A stretch of DNA of 64,000 bases from Sphingomonas aliaeris (GTDB lineage: Bacteria > Pseudomonadota > Alphaproteobacteria > Sphingomonadales > Sphingomonadaceae). Location of the stretch: assembly GCF_016743815.1 (NCBI RefSeq), contig NZ_CP061035.1, positions 2,234,501 to 2,298,500 of the forward strand. Reading direction: 5' to 3'. A program made the position numbers and the translations under genes. The notes beneath the pieces are model-generated. The model saw only the letters and a list, made by a program, of their open reading frames with translations. It was not told where the DNA came from and searched no databases. Of this stretch, positions 36,286 to 45,666 are shown piece by piece. Positions within the stretch are counted from its first letter, which is position 1. Every line of letters starts with the position of its first letter.

Positions 36286-38894
36286 TGCCGTCGCTCGGGT
36301 CGATCGTGACGCGCGCCACGGCGGCCAGCATTGCGCGCCCGTTCGTCACGTTGATCCTCGCGCTGGCCATCGCCCTGCTCTCCCTGCTGTTCATCGCGTC
36401 GCATTTCGAGATGACGACCGACACCGCCGAACTGATCTCCCCCGACGTCGACTGGCGGCGCCACGAACGCGCGATGGACGACGCCTTCCCGCAGTTACGC
36501 GACGCAATGGTCGTCGTCGTGGATGGCCGCACGCCCGAACTGGCGGAGGACGGCGCGGCACGCCTGGCCGCGACCTTCGCCGCCGACCGCAGGCATTTCC
36601 GCGCGGTGCGCCGGCCCGATGGCGGCGACTTCCTCGCCCGCCAAGGCTTGCTGTTCGGGTCCGAGGCGGACGTGCGCGAGGCGCTGGACGCGCTGGTGAA
36701 AGCGCAGCCCCTGCTCGGCCCACTTGCCGCAGATCCCTCGCTCGTCGGCGTCACGCAGGCGATCTCCACGATGATCGACGGAGTCGATGCGGGTCAGGCA
36801 AGCCTAGCCGATCTCCAGGCCCCGATGCGCGCGCTCGCCGATGCGACGGACGGATCGCTTTCCGGCAAGCCCACTTTCTTTTCGTGGCAAAAGCTCCTCT
36901 CGGGAAATGGATCCACCCTCGCCCCGCCGACCCGCCGCTTGATCCTCATCCGGCCGGTGCTCGATTATGGATCGCTGATGCCCGGCGAGACGGCACGCGC
37001 CGCCATCCACGCCGCCGCCCGCACGCTGCAACTGGACGCGGCGCACGGCGTGCGCGTTCGCCTGACCGGCGACGTCCCGCTGTCCGACGAGGAATTTGCG
37101 ACGTTGCAGGACAATATCGGACTCGTCGCCGGCGTCATGCTGGCCGCGATGCTGCTGACCCTGTGGTTCGCCACGCGATCGGCAAAGCTCGTCCTCGCGA
37201 TCATCCTGACGATCGCGATAGGGCTGATCGTAACGCTGGCGGCGGGGCTGCTCGCGGTCGGGCGCCTTAACCTCATATCGATCACGTTTATCCCGCTGTT
37301 CGTCGGATTGGGCGTCGATTTCGGCGTGCAGATCTGCGTGCGGTTCAACGCCGAGCGCGTCGGCGGCGCATCGCTCGCGCAGGGGCTGGACCGCAGCGCG
37401 GTCGCGCTTGGCCTGCCCCTCCTGCTTGCGGCAGGTGCAGTCTTTCTCGGCTTCGGCGCGTTCCTGCCGACCGCCTATATCGGCATCGCTGAACTCGGCG
37501 TCATCGCCGGGATCGGCATGGTCATCGCGCTCGGCCTCAGCGTCACTTTGCTCCCCGCCCTGCTGATGATCCTCCGTCCCGCAGCGCCGCGCCGCGAGGT
37601 CGGGTTCGCCGCGATGGCACCGTTCGACCGCTGGCTGGAGCGCCGCCGCCGCGCGATCCTGTGGGCGTTCGCAGGATCGATGGCGCTCAGCATCGCGCTG
37701 CTGCCCTGGGTCTCGTTCGACTTCAACCCGCTCGACCTGCGCGATCCGGAAAGCCCGGCGATGCGTACGCTGACGGACCTGACCCGCGATCCGGATCGCA
37801 CGCCTAACACGATCGCGGTGCTCGCCCCGAACCATACGGAGGCAGTTACGCTCGCCCGCCGCCTGTCGGCGCTGCCCGAGGTAAAGCAGGTCGTCTCCCT
37901 CGACAGCTTCGTGCCGCAGGACCAGTCACCCAAGCTGGAAGCGATCGGCGATGCCGCGCTCCTGCTCGACGTCGCGATAAACCCCTTCGATCTCGCGCCA
38001 GCGCCCGACGATCCCGCGCGCATCGCCGCCCTGGGCACCACTGCGGCAAAGCTGGCGAGCGCCGCCACAGCCCACCCCGGGCCGGGATCGCTCGAAGCCC
38101 GCGCCCTGTCGCGCGCATTCGACCGCCTCGCGACCGGTAGGCCGGCGCAAAGGCTGGCGGTCGAGACGATGCTGGCCCGCCCCCTCGATATCATGCTCGG
38201 CCAGATCCGTCTGATGCTGCAGGCCGCGCCCGTCACACGCGACACGATCCCCGCCGACCTTGCCCGCGACTGGCGCACGCCCGACGGCCGCTACCGGCTG
38301 GAGGTCTTCCCCGCCGGCAATGCCAACGACAACAAGGTAATGGCACGCTTCCGCGCGGCAGTCGCGACCGTCACCCCGAACGTCTCCGGCCTGCCCGTCG
38401 CCACACAAGCGGCGGCGGCGACGATCGCAGGCGCGTTCGTGCAGGCGGGGATCATCGCCTTCGCGCTCGTCAGCCTCCTGTTGCTCGCCGTACTGCGCAA
38501 CATCAGGGAGGTCGCCTTCACGCTCGCCCCCGTCATCCTCTCGATCTTCCTGACGCTCGGCACCTGCGTCGTCATCGGTCAGCCGATCAACTTCGCCAAC
38601 ATCATCGCGCTGCCCTTGCTGTTCGGCGTCGGCGTCGCGTTCCACATCTATTTCGTCATGGCGTGGCGCGACGGCGCGACCGACCTGTTGCAATCAAGCC
38701 TCGCGCGGGCCGTCCTGTTCAGCGCGCTCGCCACCGGAACGGCGTTCGGCAGCCTATGGCTGTCGCATCACCCCGGCACCGCGAGCATGGGCAAGATCCT
38801 GATGATCTCGCTGGCCTGGACCCTGGTCTGCGCGTTGATCTTCGAACCTGCCCTGCTCGGCCCGCCGCAACGCAGCCGCCGCGACAAACCCTGA
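36285..38894 (+). CDS. hpnN: Hopanoid transporter HpnN (RND/MMPL family)
   Basis: Large inner-membrane transporter (869 aa) that, from work in Rhodopseudomonas, moves hopanoids toward the outer membrane. The start at 36285 ([19 protein letters not shown]) overlaps the preceding stop. There is one helix at the N-terminus (FVTLILALAIALLSLLFIA), a large periplasmic loop, five helices (NIGLVAGVMLAAMLLTLWF, LGVDFGVQICVRFNAERVGG), a second loop, and a final helix group (FANIIALPLLFGVGVAFHIYFVMAW). The duplicated sterol-sensing/MMPL layout and the GVGVxFHIYFV motif fit HpnN. It ends just before the convergent mlaA gene, another envelope lipid-trafficking protein. Confidence 0.93.
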   Translation: MPSLGSIVTRATAASIARPFVTLILALAIALLSLLFIASHFEMTTDTAELISPDVDWRRHERAMDDAFPQLRDAMVVVVDGRTPELAEDGAARLAATFAADRRHFRAVRRPDGGDFLARQGLLFGSEADVREALDALVKAQPLLGPLAADPSLVGVTQAISTMIDGVDAGQASLADLQAPMRALADATDGSLSGKPTFFSWQKLLSGNGSTLAPPTRRLILIRPVLDYGSLMPGETARAAIHAAARTLQLDAAHGVRVRLTGDVPLSDEEFATLQDNIGLVAGVMLAAMLLTLWFATRSAKLVLAIILTIAIGLIVTLAAGLLAVGRLNLISITFIPLFVGLGVDFGVQICVRFNAERVGGASLAQGLDRSAVALGLPLLLAAGAVFLGFGAFLPTAYIGIAELGVIAGIGMVIALGLSVTLLPALLMILRPAAPRREVGFAAMAPFDRWLERRRRAILWAFAGSMALSIALLPWVSFDFNPLDLRDPESPAMRTLTDLTRDPDRTPNTIAVLAPNHTEAVTLARRLSALPEVKQVVSLDSFVPQDQSPKLEAIGDAALLLDVAINPFDLAPAPDDPARIAALGTTAAKLASAATAHPGPGSLEARALSRAFDRLATGRPAQRLAVETMLARPLDIMLGQIRLMLQAAPVTRDTIPADLARDWRTPDGRYRLEVFPAGNANDNKVMARFRAAVATVTPNVSGLPVATQAAAATIAGAFVQAGIIAFALVSLLLLAVLRNIREVAFTLAPVILSIFLTLGTCVVIGQPINFANIIALPLLFGVGVAFHIYFVMAWRDGATDLLQSSLARAVLFSALATGTAFGSLWLSHHPGTASMGKILMISLAWTLVCALIFEPALLGPPQRSRRDKP

Positions 38895-38905
38895 CCGGCC
38901 CCGGA

Positions 38906-39812
38906 TCAGGGCTTGGGAACAGTCGCCGGATCGACAAGCGGATCGGCAAGCTCCGTGGAAGCCGGCTCCCCGGCCGCGGCATCGGCCCCCGCCGGATCGG
39001 CCAGATCGTCCTCCAACTCCCGCGGCGCCGAGTTCCGCGCCCCGCCGTGCAGCGCATCGATCTCGCCCTGCCGGCTCTGCTGATAGGCGGACCGCAACGT
39101 CGCATAGGGATCGACCGCGCCATCGAACAGCGCGCGCAACTCCGCGTCCGATTCCGCCCGCAGGTCGAGCCCGGTCACGACGCCCCGCGGGATCTGATAT
39201 TCCAGCCGGTCGAATGGCTTGCCCACGGCCAGCGGCAGGACCAGTCCGTCCCCCCTGCCCGCCGATCAGGTCGCGCACGCTGGTCGGCCCGACGAAGGGC
39301 AGGAACAGATACGGCCCCGGCCCGACACCGTAGAAACCGAGCGTATTGCCGAACCCATTGTCCCGCCGCGGCAACCCGATGCCAGGCAGCCTCGCGATAT
39401 CCACCAGCCCGCCGAACCCCAGCGTCGAGTTGACGGAAAACCGCACCAGCGTCTCGACCGCCTTGCCCGGTTTCAACTGCAGCATATAGTTCAGGAAGAC
39501 GATCGGTTCGCTCAAATTGCTGAAGAACCGCCGCAGCCCGCTGCGCACCGGCTTGGGCATGACCTGCTTGTACCCCATTGCGGCGGGGCGGAACAACGCC
39601 TTGTCGAAACTCTGCTGGCGCGCGAACATCCGCCGGTTGAACGCCTCCAGCGGGTCGCCTTTAGGACGTTCCGGTTCCACGGTCACGACCGGCGCGACAT
39701 CGGATTCCGCCGCGACCGGCGCCGTCGCGACCGCCTGTCCGGGCGGCATGGCGGGCGCGGCGGGTGGCGCCACCGCCAGGACCAGCGCCGGGATCAGCGC
39801 GGAAAGCGTCAC
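38906..39812 (-). pseudogene. mlaA: MlaA (VacJ) family phospholipid-trafficking protein, frameshifted in a C/G run
   Basis: The first frame from GTG 39812 (GTGA overlap with hpnM) runs MTLSALIPALVLAVAPPAAP, DPLEAFNRRMFARQQSFDKA, FRPAAMGYKQVMPKPVRSGLRRFFSNLSEP and PFVGPTSVRDLIGG, all typical of MlaA. At 39250-39255 a run of six Cs (six Gs in the mRNA) breaks the frame. Removing one base continues as GDGLVLPLAVGKPFDRLEY, VDPYATLRSAYQQSRQGEID and a C-terminal tail ending VPKP at 38906. The whole would be about 301 aa. No lipobox cysteine is visible in the signal region, unlike E. coli MlaA. The intact second half suggests a sequencing indel. Confidence 0.85.
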
Positions 39813-40426
39813 CCGCCGCTCTTCACCGATAATGCATTCAGATGGTCGACCAATGCCCTGGCCCCTTTATTCTGCACGATCCGCGCGAAATCCGCCCTGC
39901 GGATCGCAAGCTGGCTGATCGAATTGCGATAGAAGACATCGATGATCTTCCAGGTGCCCCCGGAATTCCGCAGGCGGTACGCGATCGCCACCGTCTCGCC
40001 CTTCGGATCGTTCAGCGTCGTCCGCACAAGCCGATCGCCGCCGCGCGCCTCCACCTTGGGATCCAGGGTAAACGTCTGCCCGGAAAAATCGTCGAAGTTG
40101 GCGGCATATTGGCTGACCGTCATCCGCCGGAATGCCGCGGTCAGGGCGGCCTGGTCGGCCGGCTTGATCGTCGTCCATCCCGATCCGATCGACAGCCGCG
40201 TCATCAGCGGCAGGTCGTACGCGCGATCGATCACCGGCCCGATCGTCGCGGCCCGGCCCTTCGGCCCCGCGGCCTTGCCCGCGCGCATGATCGAAAGCAG
40301 CCCGTCGTTCAGCGCACGGACGGTGCTTATTGCGGGATCGGCCGCCTGCGCCATCGCCTGACCGGGCGAGATCGTCGCGCCTGCGGCCATGACGATGCCC
40401 ATGCCGACGGTGATGAGATGGCGCAT
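39809..40426 (-). CDS. hpnM: Hopanoid-locus MlaC-type periplasmic lipid carrier (HpnM)
   Basis: Periplasmic protein (205 aa) of the Ttg2/MlaC family with a signal peptide (MRHLITVGMGIVMAAGATISPGQAMAQA). The body has MRAGKAAGPKGRAATIGPVIDRAYDLPLMTRLS, TAAFRRMTVSQYAANFDDFSG, IAYRLRNSGGTWKIIDVFYRNSISQLAIRRADFARI, the standard MlaC/HpnM pattern. The start at 40426 has AAGGAGCC upstream. In hopanoid clusters this gene is called hpnM and is thought to carry lipid between membranes with HpnN and MlaA. It is first of a leftward pair with mlaA and divergent from ispH. Confidence 0.9.
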   Translation of the reverse strand: MRHLITVGMGIVMAAGATISPGQAMAQAADPAISTVRALNDGLLSIMRAGKAAGPKGRAATIGPVIDRAYDLPLMTRLSIGSGWTTIKPADQAALTAAFRRMTVSQYAANFDDFSGQTFTLDPKVEARGGDRLVRTTLNDPKGETVAIAYRLRNSGGTWKIIDVFYRNSISQLAIRRADFARIVQNKGARALVDHLNALSVKSGG

Positions 40427-40619
40427 TCGACGGCTCCTTGCATATCCCGGATCATAGGATCCGCATCATCACCGGTCCAGATGATTGCCGGCTTAACGCA
40501 GGTTCTTCGCAGTGCAAAAAGATGCTTCCAGCCGTTTGCGTTTTCCCCTCTCTCAGTGATAATCCTCTTGCAGGTCGCGAAACGAATGGACTTTTTACAC
40601 CAGGAAAAGGGCGATCGAC
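40427..40619. promoter_or_regulatory. Divergent control region between hpnM and ispH
   Basis: 193 bases between two start codons facing away from each other, so it must hold promoters for both directions. It is somewhat less GC-rich than its surroundings (for example around 40545-40605). I cannot assign -35/-10 boxes with confidence and see no strong inverted repeat. Confidence 0.45.
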
Positions 40620-41618
40620 TTGGACGAACGAGCGACCAGCGAGACCAACCTGCCGTTGCAGATAGTTCTCGCCAATCCGCGCGGCTTTTGCGCCGGCGTG
40701 GTCCGCGCCATCGATATCGTCGAACGCGCGCTGGAACGGGAACAGGCCCCCGTCTACGTCCGGCATGAAATCGTCCACAACCGTCATGTCGTCGACGACC
40801 TTAGTCGCAAGGGCGCGGTGTTCGTCGAAGAACTTTCGGAGATTCCTGAGGGCGCGTTGACGATCTTCAGCGCGCACGGCGTTTCGAAAGCGGTCGAGAC
40901 CGAAGCCGCGGCGCGCAGCCTGCCGGTGATAGACGCTACCTGCCCGCTCGTCACCAAAGTCCATATCCAGGGCCGGCGTTACGCCCGGTCGAACCGGACA
41001 TTGGTGTTGATCGGACATGACGGTCATGCCGAGGTTGAAGGCACGATCGGTCAGGTGGATGCCCCCGTTCATCTCGTCTCCACCGCGGCCGACGTCGCCG
41101 CGCTGCCGATCCCGCGCGATACGCCGCTGGCCTATGTCACGCAGACGACGCTCAGCGTGGACGATACGCGGACCGTGATCGCGGCCTTGGGCGATCGGTT
41201 CAGCGACGTCATCGGTCCCGACGTCTCCGAAATCTGCTACGCCACGCAGAACCGCCAGACGGCGACGCGCGATCTCGCGCGCGTCAGCGACCTGCTGATC
41301 GTCGTCGGCGCCGCAAACAGTTCCAATTCGCGGCGTCTGCGGGAAATCGGCGTGGAGATGGGCCTGCCCAGCTATCTCGTGGACGATGGTGCCGGGGTCG
41401 ATCCGGCATGGCTCGACGGCGTTTCCACGGTCGGCGTCACCGCTGGCGCATCCGCACCCGATGCGTTGGTCGACAGCGTCATCGCCGCGCTGGGCGCGCT
41501 TCGCGACGTTCGCGTTTCCCAGCTCGATGGAATAGAGGAGACCGTGGAATTCAGCCTGCCGCCCGAACTGCGGCACCAAACGACGCGCATGACACGCTCC
41601 GCAGGACGAACCGTATGA
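40620..41618 (+). CDS. ispH: 4-hydroxy-3-methylbut-2-enyl diphosphate reductase IspH (LytB)
   Basis: Last enzyme of the MEP pathway, making IPP and DMAPP with a 4Fe-4S cluster. The 332-aa protein has the three cluster cysteines in [24 protein letters not shown] and [10 protein letters not shown], plus [16 protein letters not shown] and [11 protein letters not shown]. The start is a TTG at 40620 ([16 protein letters not shown]), with AGGAAAAGGG upstream; the nearby ATG at 40586 is out of frame. The gene overlaps hpnH at ATGA, tying isoprenoid supply to hopanoid side-chain synthesis in one transcript. Some hopanoid producers keep a second ispH elsewhere. Confidence 0.95.
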   Translation: MDERATSETNLPLQIVLANPRGFCAGVVRAIDIVERALEREQAPVYVRHEIVHNRHVVDDLSRKGAVFVEELSEIPEGALTIFSAHGVSKAVETEAAARSLPVIDATCPLVTKVHIQGRRYARSNRTLVLIGHDGHAEVEGTIGQVDAPVHLVSTAADVAALPIPRDTPLAYVTQTTLSVDDTRTVIAALGDRFSDVIGPDVSEICYATQNRQTATRDLARVSDLLIVVGAANSSNSRRLREIGVEMGLPSYLVDDGAGVDPAWLDGVSTVGVTAGASAPDALVDSVIAALGALRDVRVSQLDGIEETVEFSLPPELRHQTTRMTRSAGRTV

Positions 41619-42760
41619 CCCTTCCTCTTTCCCCGTTGCTGCGGATCGGCGCCTACACGCTGAAGAACCACATCAAGGGCGGCAAATACCCGCTCGTTCT
41701 GATGCTGGAACCGCTGCTGCGCTGCAATCTGGCTTGCCCCGGCTGCGGCAAGATCGACTATCCCGACGCGATCCTGAACCAGCGGCTCAGCTATGAGGAA
41801 TGCATGGACGCGATCGAGGAATGCGGTGCGCCCGCCGTCTCCATCGCCGGTGGCGAACCCCTGCTCCACCGCGACATGCCCCGGATCGTGCAAGGATATA
41901 TCGCGCGGAAGAAATTCGTCATCCTGTGCACCAATGCGTTGCTGATGAAGAAGAAGATCGGCGACTATAAGCCGTCCCCTTTCTTCACCTGGTCGATCCA
42001 TCTGGATGGCGACAAGGGCATGCACGATCACGCGGTCGATCAGGACGGGACGTACGAAGTCGCGATCGATGCGATCCAAATGGCGAAGGACGCGGGCTTC
42101 CGCGTGCAGGTCAATTGCACCGTATTCGACGGCGCGAGTTCGGACCGGCTGGCGGCGTTCTTCGACACGATGGAGCAGATGGGCGTCGAGATCACGATCT
42201 CCCCCGGCTACGCCTATGAACGCGCGGCGGATCAGGAACATTTCCTAAACCGCACGCGGACCAAGCAATTCTTCCGCGACGTGTTTGCGAAAGGCGATGG
42301 CGGCAAGGCCTGGACCTTTACCAACTCACCATTGTTCCTCGACTTCCTCGCCGGCAACCAGACGTACGAATGCACGCCTTGGTCGATGCCGCTCAAGACC
42401 GTCTTCGGCTGGCAGAAGCCGTGTTACCTCGTCGGCGAAGGCTATGTTCAGTCGTTCGCCGAATTGATGCAGGGCACCGATTGGGACCAATACGGCGTCG
42501 GCAAGTACGAGAAATGCGCCGACTGCATGGTGCATTGCGGCTTCGAAGGCACCGCCGCGACCGATTCGATCCGCCACCCGCTCAAGATGTTCGGTATCGG
42601 CCGGAAGGGCGTCCGCACTGATGGCCCGATGGCGCCCGACATCGACATCTCGAACCAGCGCCGCGCGGAGGACGTCCACTCGACCCACGTCGAACGCGAA
42701 CTGGCCCGCATCAAGGAAACCGACCCGGAAGGCTTCAAGCGGGTCCAACGCGCCGCCTGA
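41615..42760 (+). CDS. hpnH: Adenosylhopane synthase HpnH (radical SAM)
   Basis: Radical S-adenosylmethionine enzyme (381 aa) that attaches adenosine to the hopene skeleton to give adenosylhopane, the first step of extended hopanoid synthesis. The cluster motif is CNLACPGCG with C37, C41 and C44; [14 protein letters not shown] and [20 protein letters not shown] follow, as in known HpnH. A C-terminal cysteine cluster ([14 protein letters not shown]) is present. The ATG at 41615 overlaps the ispH stop. After the gene comes a stretch of tandem repeats (42821-42943), then the convergent hpnG-ended operon. Confidence 0.96.
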   Translation: MTLPLSPLLRIGAYTLKNHIKGGKYPLVLMLEPLLRCNLACPGCGKIDYPDAILNQRLSYEECMDAIEECGAPAVSIAGGEPLLHRDMPRIVQGYIARKKFVILCTNALLMKKKIGDYKPSPFFTWSIHLDGDKGMHDHAVDQDGTYEVAIDAIQMAKDAGFRVQVNCTVFDGASSDRLAAFFDTMEQMGVEITISPGYAYERAADQEHFLNRTRTKQFFRDVFAKGDGGKAWTFTNSPLFLDFLAGNQTYECTPWSMPLKTVFGWQKPCYLVGEGYVQSFAELMQGTDWDQYGVGKYEKCADCMVHCGFEGTAATDSIRHPLKMFGIGRKGVRTDGPMAPDIDISNQRRAEDVHSTHVERELARIKETDPEGFKRVQRAA

Positions 42761-42820
42761 CGACGCCCCCCGCCCAACGGCTCGGCCACTCGACGGCGCG
42801 TGACCCAGCACACGCCTCCC

Positions 42821-42943
42821 CGTTCGTTTCGAGCGAAGTCCAGAAACCGGCACACCCCCTCCGTTCGTTTCGAACGAAATCGAGAAACCGGCACACCCCC
42901 TCCGTTCGTTTCGAGCGAAGTCGAGAAACCGGCTCCCAAACAA
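42821..42943. repeat. Three tandem copies of a 41-base unit
   Basis: Units begin at 42821, 42862 and 42903 with CGTTCGTTTCGA followed by a GCGAAGTCGAGAAACCGGC-type sequence and a C-rich linker. Copies differ by a few bases (GAGCGAAGTCCAG, GAACGAAATCGAG, GAGCGAAGTCGAG). Each unit can form a TTCGTTTCGA...-type hairpin. It lies between the convergent hpnH and hpnG genes, where it may help end transcription. Confidence 0.85.
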
Positions 42944-42974
42944 AGCGGTTTACCTAGAGGAACCTCATTTCAGA

Positions 42975-43003
42975 CCGTTCGTGCTGAGCCCGTCGAAGCA
43001 CCT
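42975..43003. repeat. Single copy of a related dispersed repeat
   Basis: CGTTCGTGCTGAGCCCGTCGAAGCAC-type sequence, a form I recall as widespread in sphingomonad intergenic DNA. Distinct from but similar in layout to the 41-base units just before it; it sits directly at the 3' end of hpnG. Confidence 0.6.
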
Positions 43004-43020
43004 GTCCTGCCGCCCCGCCG

Positions 43021-43683
43021 TTACCCCGCCAGCGCCATACGCGGCCCGATCCGCACCGCGCCGCGCTTCAACTCGCGGATCGCCTTTCCGAACCCCGCCG
43101 TGGTGCGCGCGATATCCGCCGCCTGGCCCGGTCGCGCGGCGAGCGAGCGCAGCATCGCCTTGGCATCCACCCCGCCATCGGGCCGCATCGATACGGTGAT
43201 CGCATGCGGCAGCATGTGGCGCGCGCCATCCGAAATGCAGCGCACGATCGCGAAGGGCAGGTTGCGCTCGACCGCCACCGCCGCCGCGACATGGCTTTCC
43301 ATATCGACCGCAACCGCGTCGTGCCGGACGCCCAGCGCGAGTTTTTCCGCAACGCTGTCGATCATGCGCCCGTCGGCGAAAAAGCCGCCAAGCCGCGCAC
43401 CCGGCAGGCGATCGACGAGGCTCGCGGCCCAGTCCGGATCGCACTCGACCTCGATCGCGCCTGACAGCCTGTTGCCGACGATCCAGTCCCCGATGACCAG
43501 CCCGTCCACCAGCGCGCCCGTCATGCCGTAGCTCAGGATGCCCGCCGCACCGCTCGCCGCCGCCTCGATCTTCGCCCGCAGGCCGACCGGATCGCCTCCG
43601 CCCGCGACGACGACGATGCCCGCTTGGCGCAGCGTCGCGACTTCGCGGTTGAAACCCGTTGCTACGACGACATGTCCGCTCAT
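43021..43683 (-). CDS. hpnG: Adenosylhopane nucleosidase/phosphorylase HpnG
   Basis: Removes adenine from adenosylhopane, leading to ribosylhopane. The protein (220 aa) is a purine-phosphorylase-like enzyme: MSGHVVVATGFNREVATLR, AAGILSYGMTGAL, GDWIVGNRL, HDAVAVDMESHVAAAVAVERNLPFAIVRCISDGA. The DMES segment is the nucleoside-binding motif of the family. Last gene of the leftward operon hpnA-hpnB-hpnC-hpnD-hpnE-shc-hpnG, 43 bases after shc. Its partner enzyme HpnH is encoded convergently just across the repeat region. Confidence 0.93.
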   Translation of the reverse strand: MSGHVVVATGFNREVATLRQAGIVVVAGGGDPVGLRAKIEAAASGAAGILSYGMTGALVDGLVIGDWIVGNRLSGAIEVECDPDWAASLVDRLPGARLGGFFADGRMIDSVAEKLALGVRHDAVAVDMESHVAAAVAVERNLPFAIVRCISDGARHMLPHAITVSMRPDGGVDAKAMLRSLAARPGQAADIARTTAGFGKAIRELKRGAVRIGPRMALAG

Positions 43684-43726
43684 CAGATATCCGTAACCAG
43701 AGGAAGGCGTGGTGGACCGCCCGCGA

Positions 43727-45657
43727 TCACATGCCGTGCGCGATGCGATCCGAATTCGATTTCTTCAGGTTGCGATAGCGCGCCATCGCCCAAAGCGGGA
43801 AATATTTCGGATAGCCGTGATAGCGCAGGTAGAAGACGCGCGGAAATCCGCCGCCGGTAAACATCTCCTGTCCCCACAGCCCGTCGGGCTCCTGATGCTC
43901 GGCCAGCCACGCCACCCCGCGCGCCACCGCCTCGCTGTCGACCTCACCCGCGGCCATCAGCCCGAGCAGCGCCCAGCCGGTTTGCGAGGCCGTCGATGGC
44001 GCGGGCCGGTGGCCGGTGCGATCCAGCGCATAGCTGTCGCAATCCTCCCCCAGCCTCCATCTGGATTCTGCACCGCGCGCAGCCACGCCACCGCTTTCGC
44101 GATCATCGGATGATCATGCGCCAACCCCGCCGCATTCAGCGCGCACAGCACCGACCATGTGCCATAGACATAGTTCACGCCCCATCGCCCGAACCAGCTT
44201 CCGTCCGGCTCCTGCTCCCGCTCCAGCCAGGCCAGTCCCGCACGTATCCGCGGGCTATCGCGCTCGCCCAGTTGCGCCAGCATCGACACGCACCGCGCGG
44301 TGACGTCGGCGGTCGGCGGGTCCAGCAACGCGCCGTGATCCGCGAAGGGCAGGTTGTTCAGGTACGTATAGGCATTGTCCGCATCGAACGCCCCCCATCC
44401 CCCATCGCGCGACTGCAGCCCGACGGTCCATTCCGCGCCCCGTTCGATCGCCTCGTCATAATCGCCACCCCGCCCCCGCGCGCGGTCCATCGCCATCACG
44501 ACGACCGCCGTATCGTCGAGATCGGGATAATGGTCGTTATTATACTGGAACGCCCATCCGCCCGGCCGGACCCCCGGACGTTCCTCCGCCCAGTCGCCCT
44601 CGACATCCAGCACCTGTCGCGGCTTCAGCCAGTGCAGCGCGCGGTCCGCCGCCGCCTCGTGCTCGCCCCCCGCCTCCAGCATCGCATGCGCCGCGAGCGC
44701 GGTATCCCACACCGGCGAGACGCAGGGCTGGCAATAGGCCTCGTCCTCCCCCACCACCAGCAACCGCTCGATCGATTCGCGCGCAACCGCCCGGCGCGGA
44801 TCGTCGGCTCCGATGCCGAGGCAATCGAACATCATCACGCTGTTCGCCATCGCCGGATAGATCGCGCCCAGCCCGTCCACGCCGTTCAGCCGCTCCGCCA
44901 CCCAACCCGCGCACCGCTCCAGCGCACTCCGGCGCAGCCGCTTCGGCCACAGCCCGTCCCCCGCCTTCAGCACGCGGTCGAGCAGCCCGAACCCCTTCGT
45001 CCAGACCCATTTCGGATCCGCCGCCTTCGACCCCAGCCGCACCGCCTTCCCGGTATACAGCTCGTCGACCAGCACATTCCGGGGGTTCCGCGCCAGCGGC
45101 CGCATCGCCCCCAGCACCAGCAGCGGCACCACCACGGTCCGCGCCCAATAGGACATCTTGGACAGGTGGATCGGGAACCAGCGCGGCAGCAGGATCAGTT
45201 CCGGCGGCATCGTCGGCACGCTCGACCACGGCCCGGCGCCGAACAAGGCCAGCTGGATGCGGGTGAAGACGTTGCTCGCCGCCGCCCCGCCCTCCGCCAG
45301 GATCGCCACCCGCGCCGCCGCCATGTGCGGCGCATCGACGGCATCCCCGATCATCTTCAGCGCGTAATAGGCTTTCACGCTCGCGCTCACGTCGAACCCG
45401 CCGCCGTGGAACAGGCCCCATCCGCGATGATCCGCCGACTGGATCCGGCGCAGATACCGCCCGATCTTGCCCTCCAGCGCCGCATCCACCGGCTCGCCCA
45501 GATAATGGCGCAGCAGGACATATTCCGCCGGGATCGTCGCATCCGCCTCCAGCTCGAACACCCAATGCCCGTCCGCCCGCTGCGCCGCCGCCAGCGCCGC
45601 ACTCGCCCGGTCGATCGCGCCTTCGATCGTCGTCATCGTATCGGGAAACGCGTGCAT
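43727..45657 (-). pseudogene. shc: Squalene-hopene cyclase, frameshifted near the 3' end in a C/G run
   Basis: Cyclises squalene to hopene, the core step of hopanoid synthesis. From ATG 45657 (MHAFPDTMTTIEGAI) the frame shows the catalytic DLDDTAVV acid motif, FQYNNDHYPDLDDTA, SRDGGWGAFDADN and WFGRWGVNYVYGTWSVL, and reaches QNPDGGWG at about 44055. There a run of five Cs (44047-44051) should probably be six: adding one base gives EDCDSYALDRTGHRPAPSTA, then TGWALLGLMAAGEV and FYLRYHGYPKYFPLWAMARY, ending at 43727. The restored protein is about 643 aa, normal for SHC. As written it would lose the last 110 residues, including conserved active-site loops. A sequencing indel is the simplest explanation. 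Confidence 0.9.
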
Positions 45658-45666
45658 CACCACCGA

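Noticed and set aside
42821..42943. Possible CRISPR array (regular 41-base spacing)
   Set aside because: The whole unit repeats, including the linker, so there are no unique spacers, and no cas genes are near. It is a tandem repeat.
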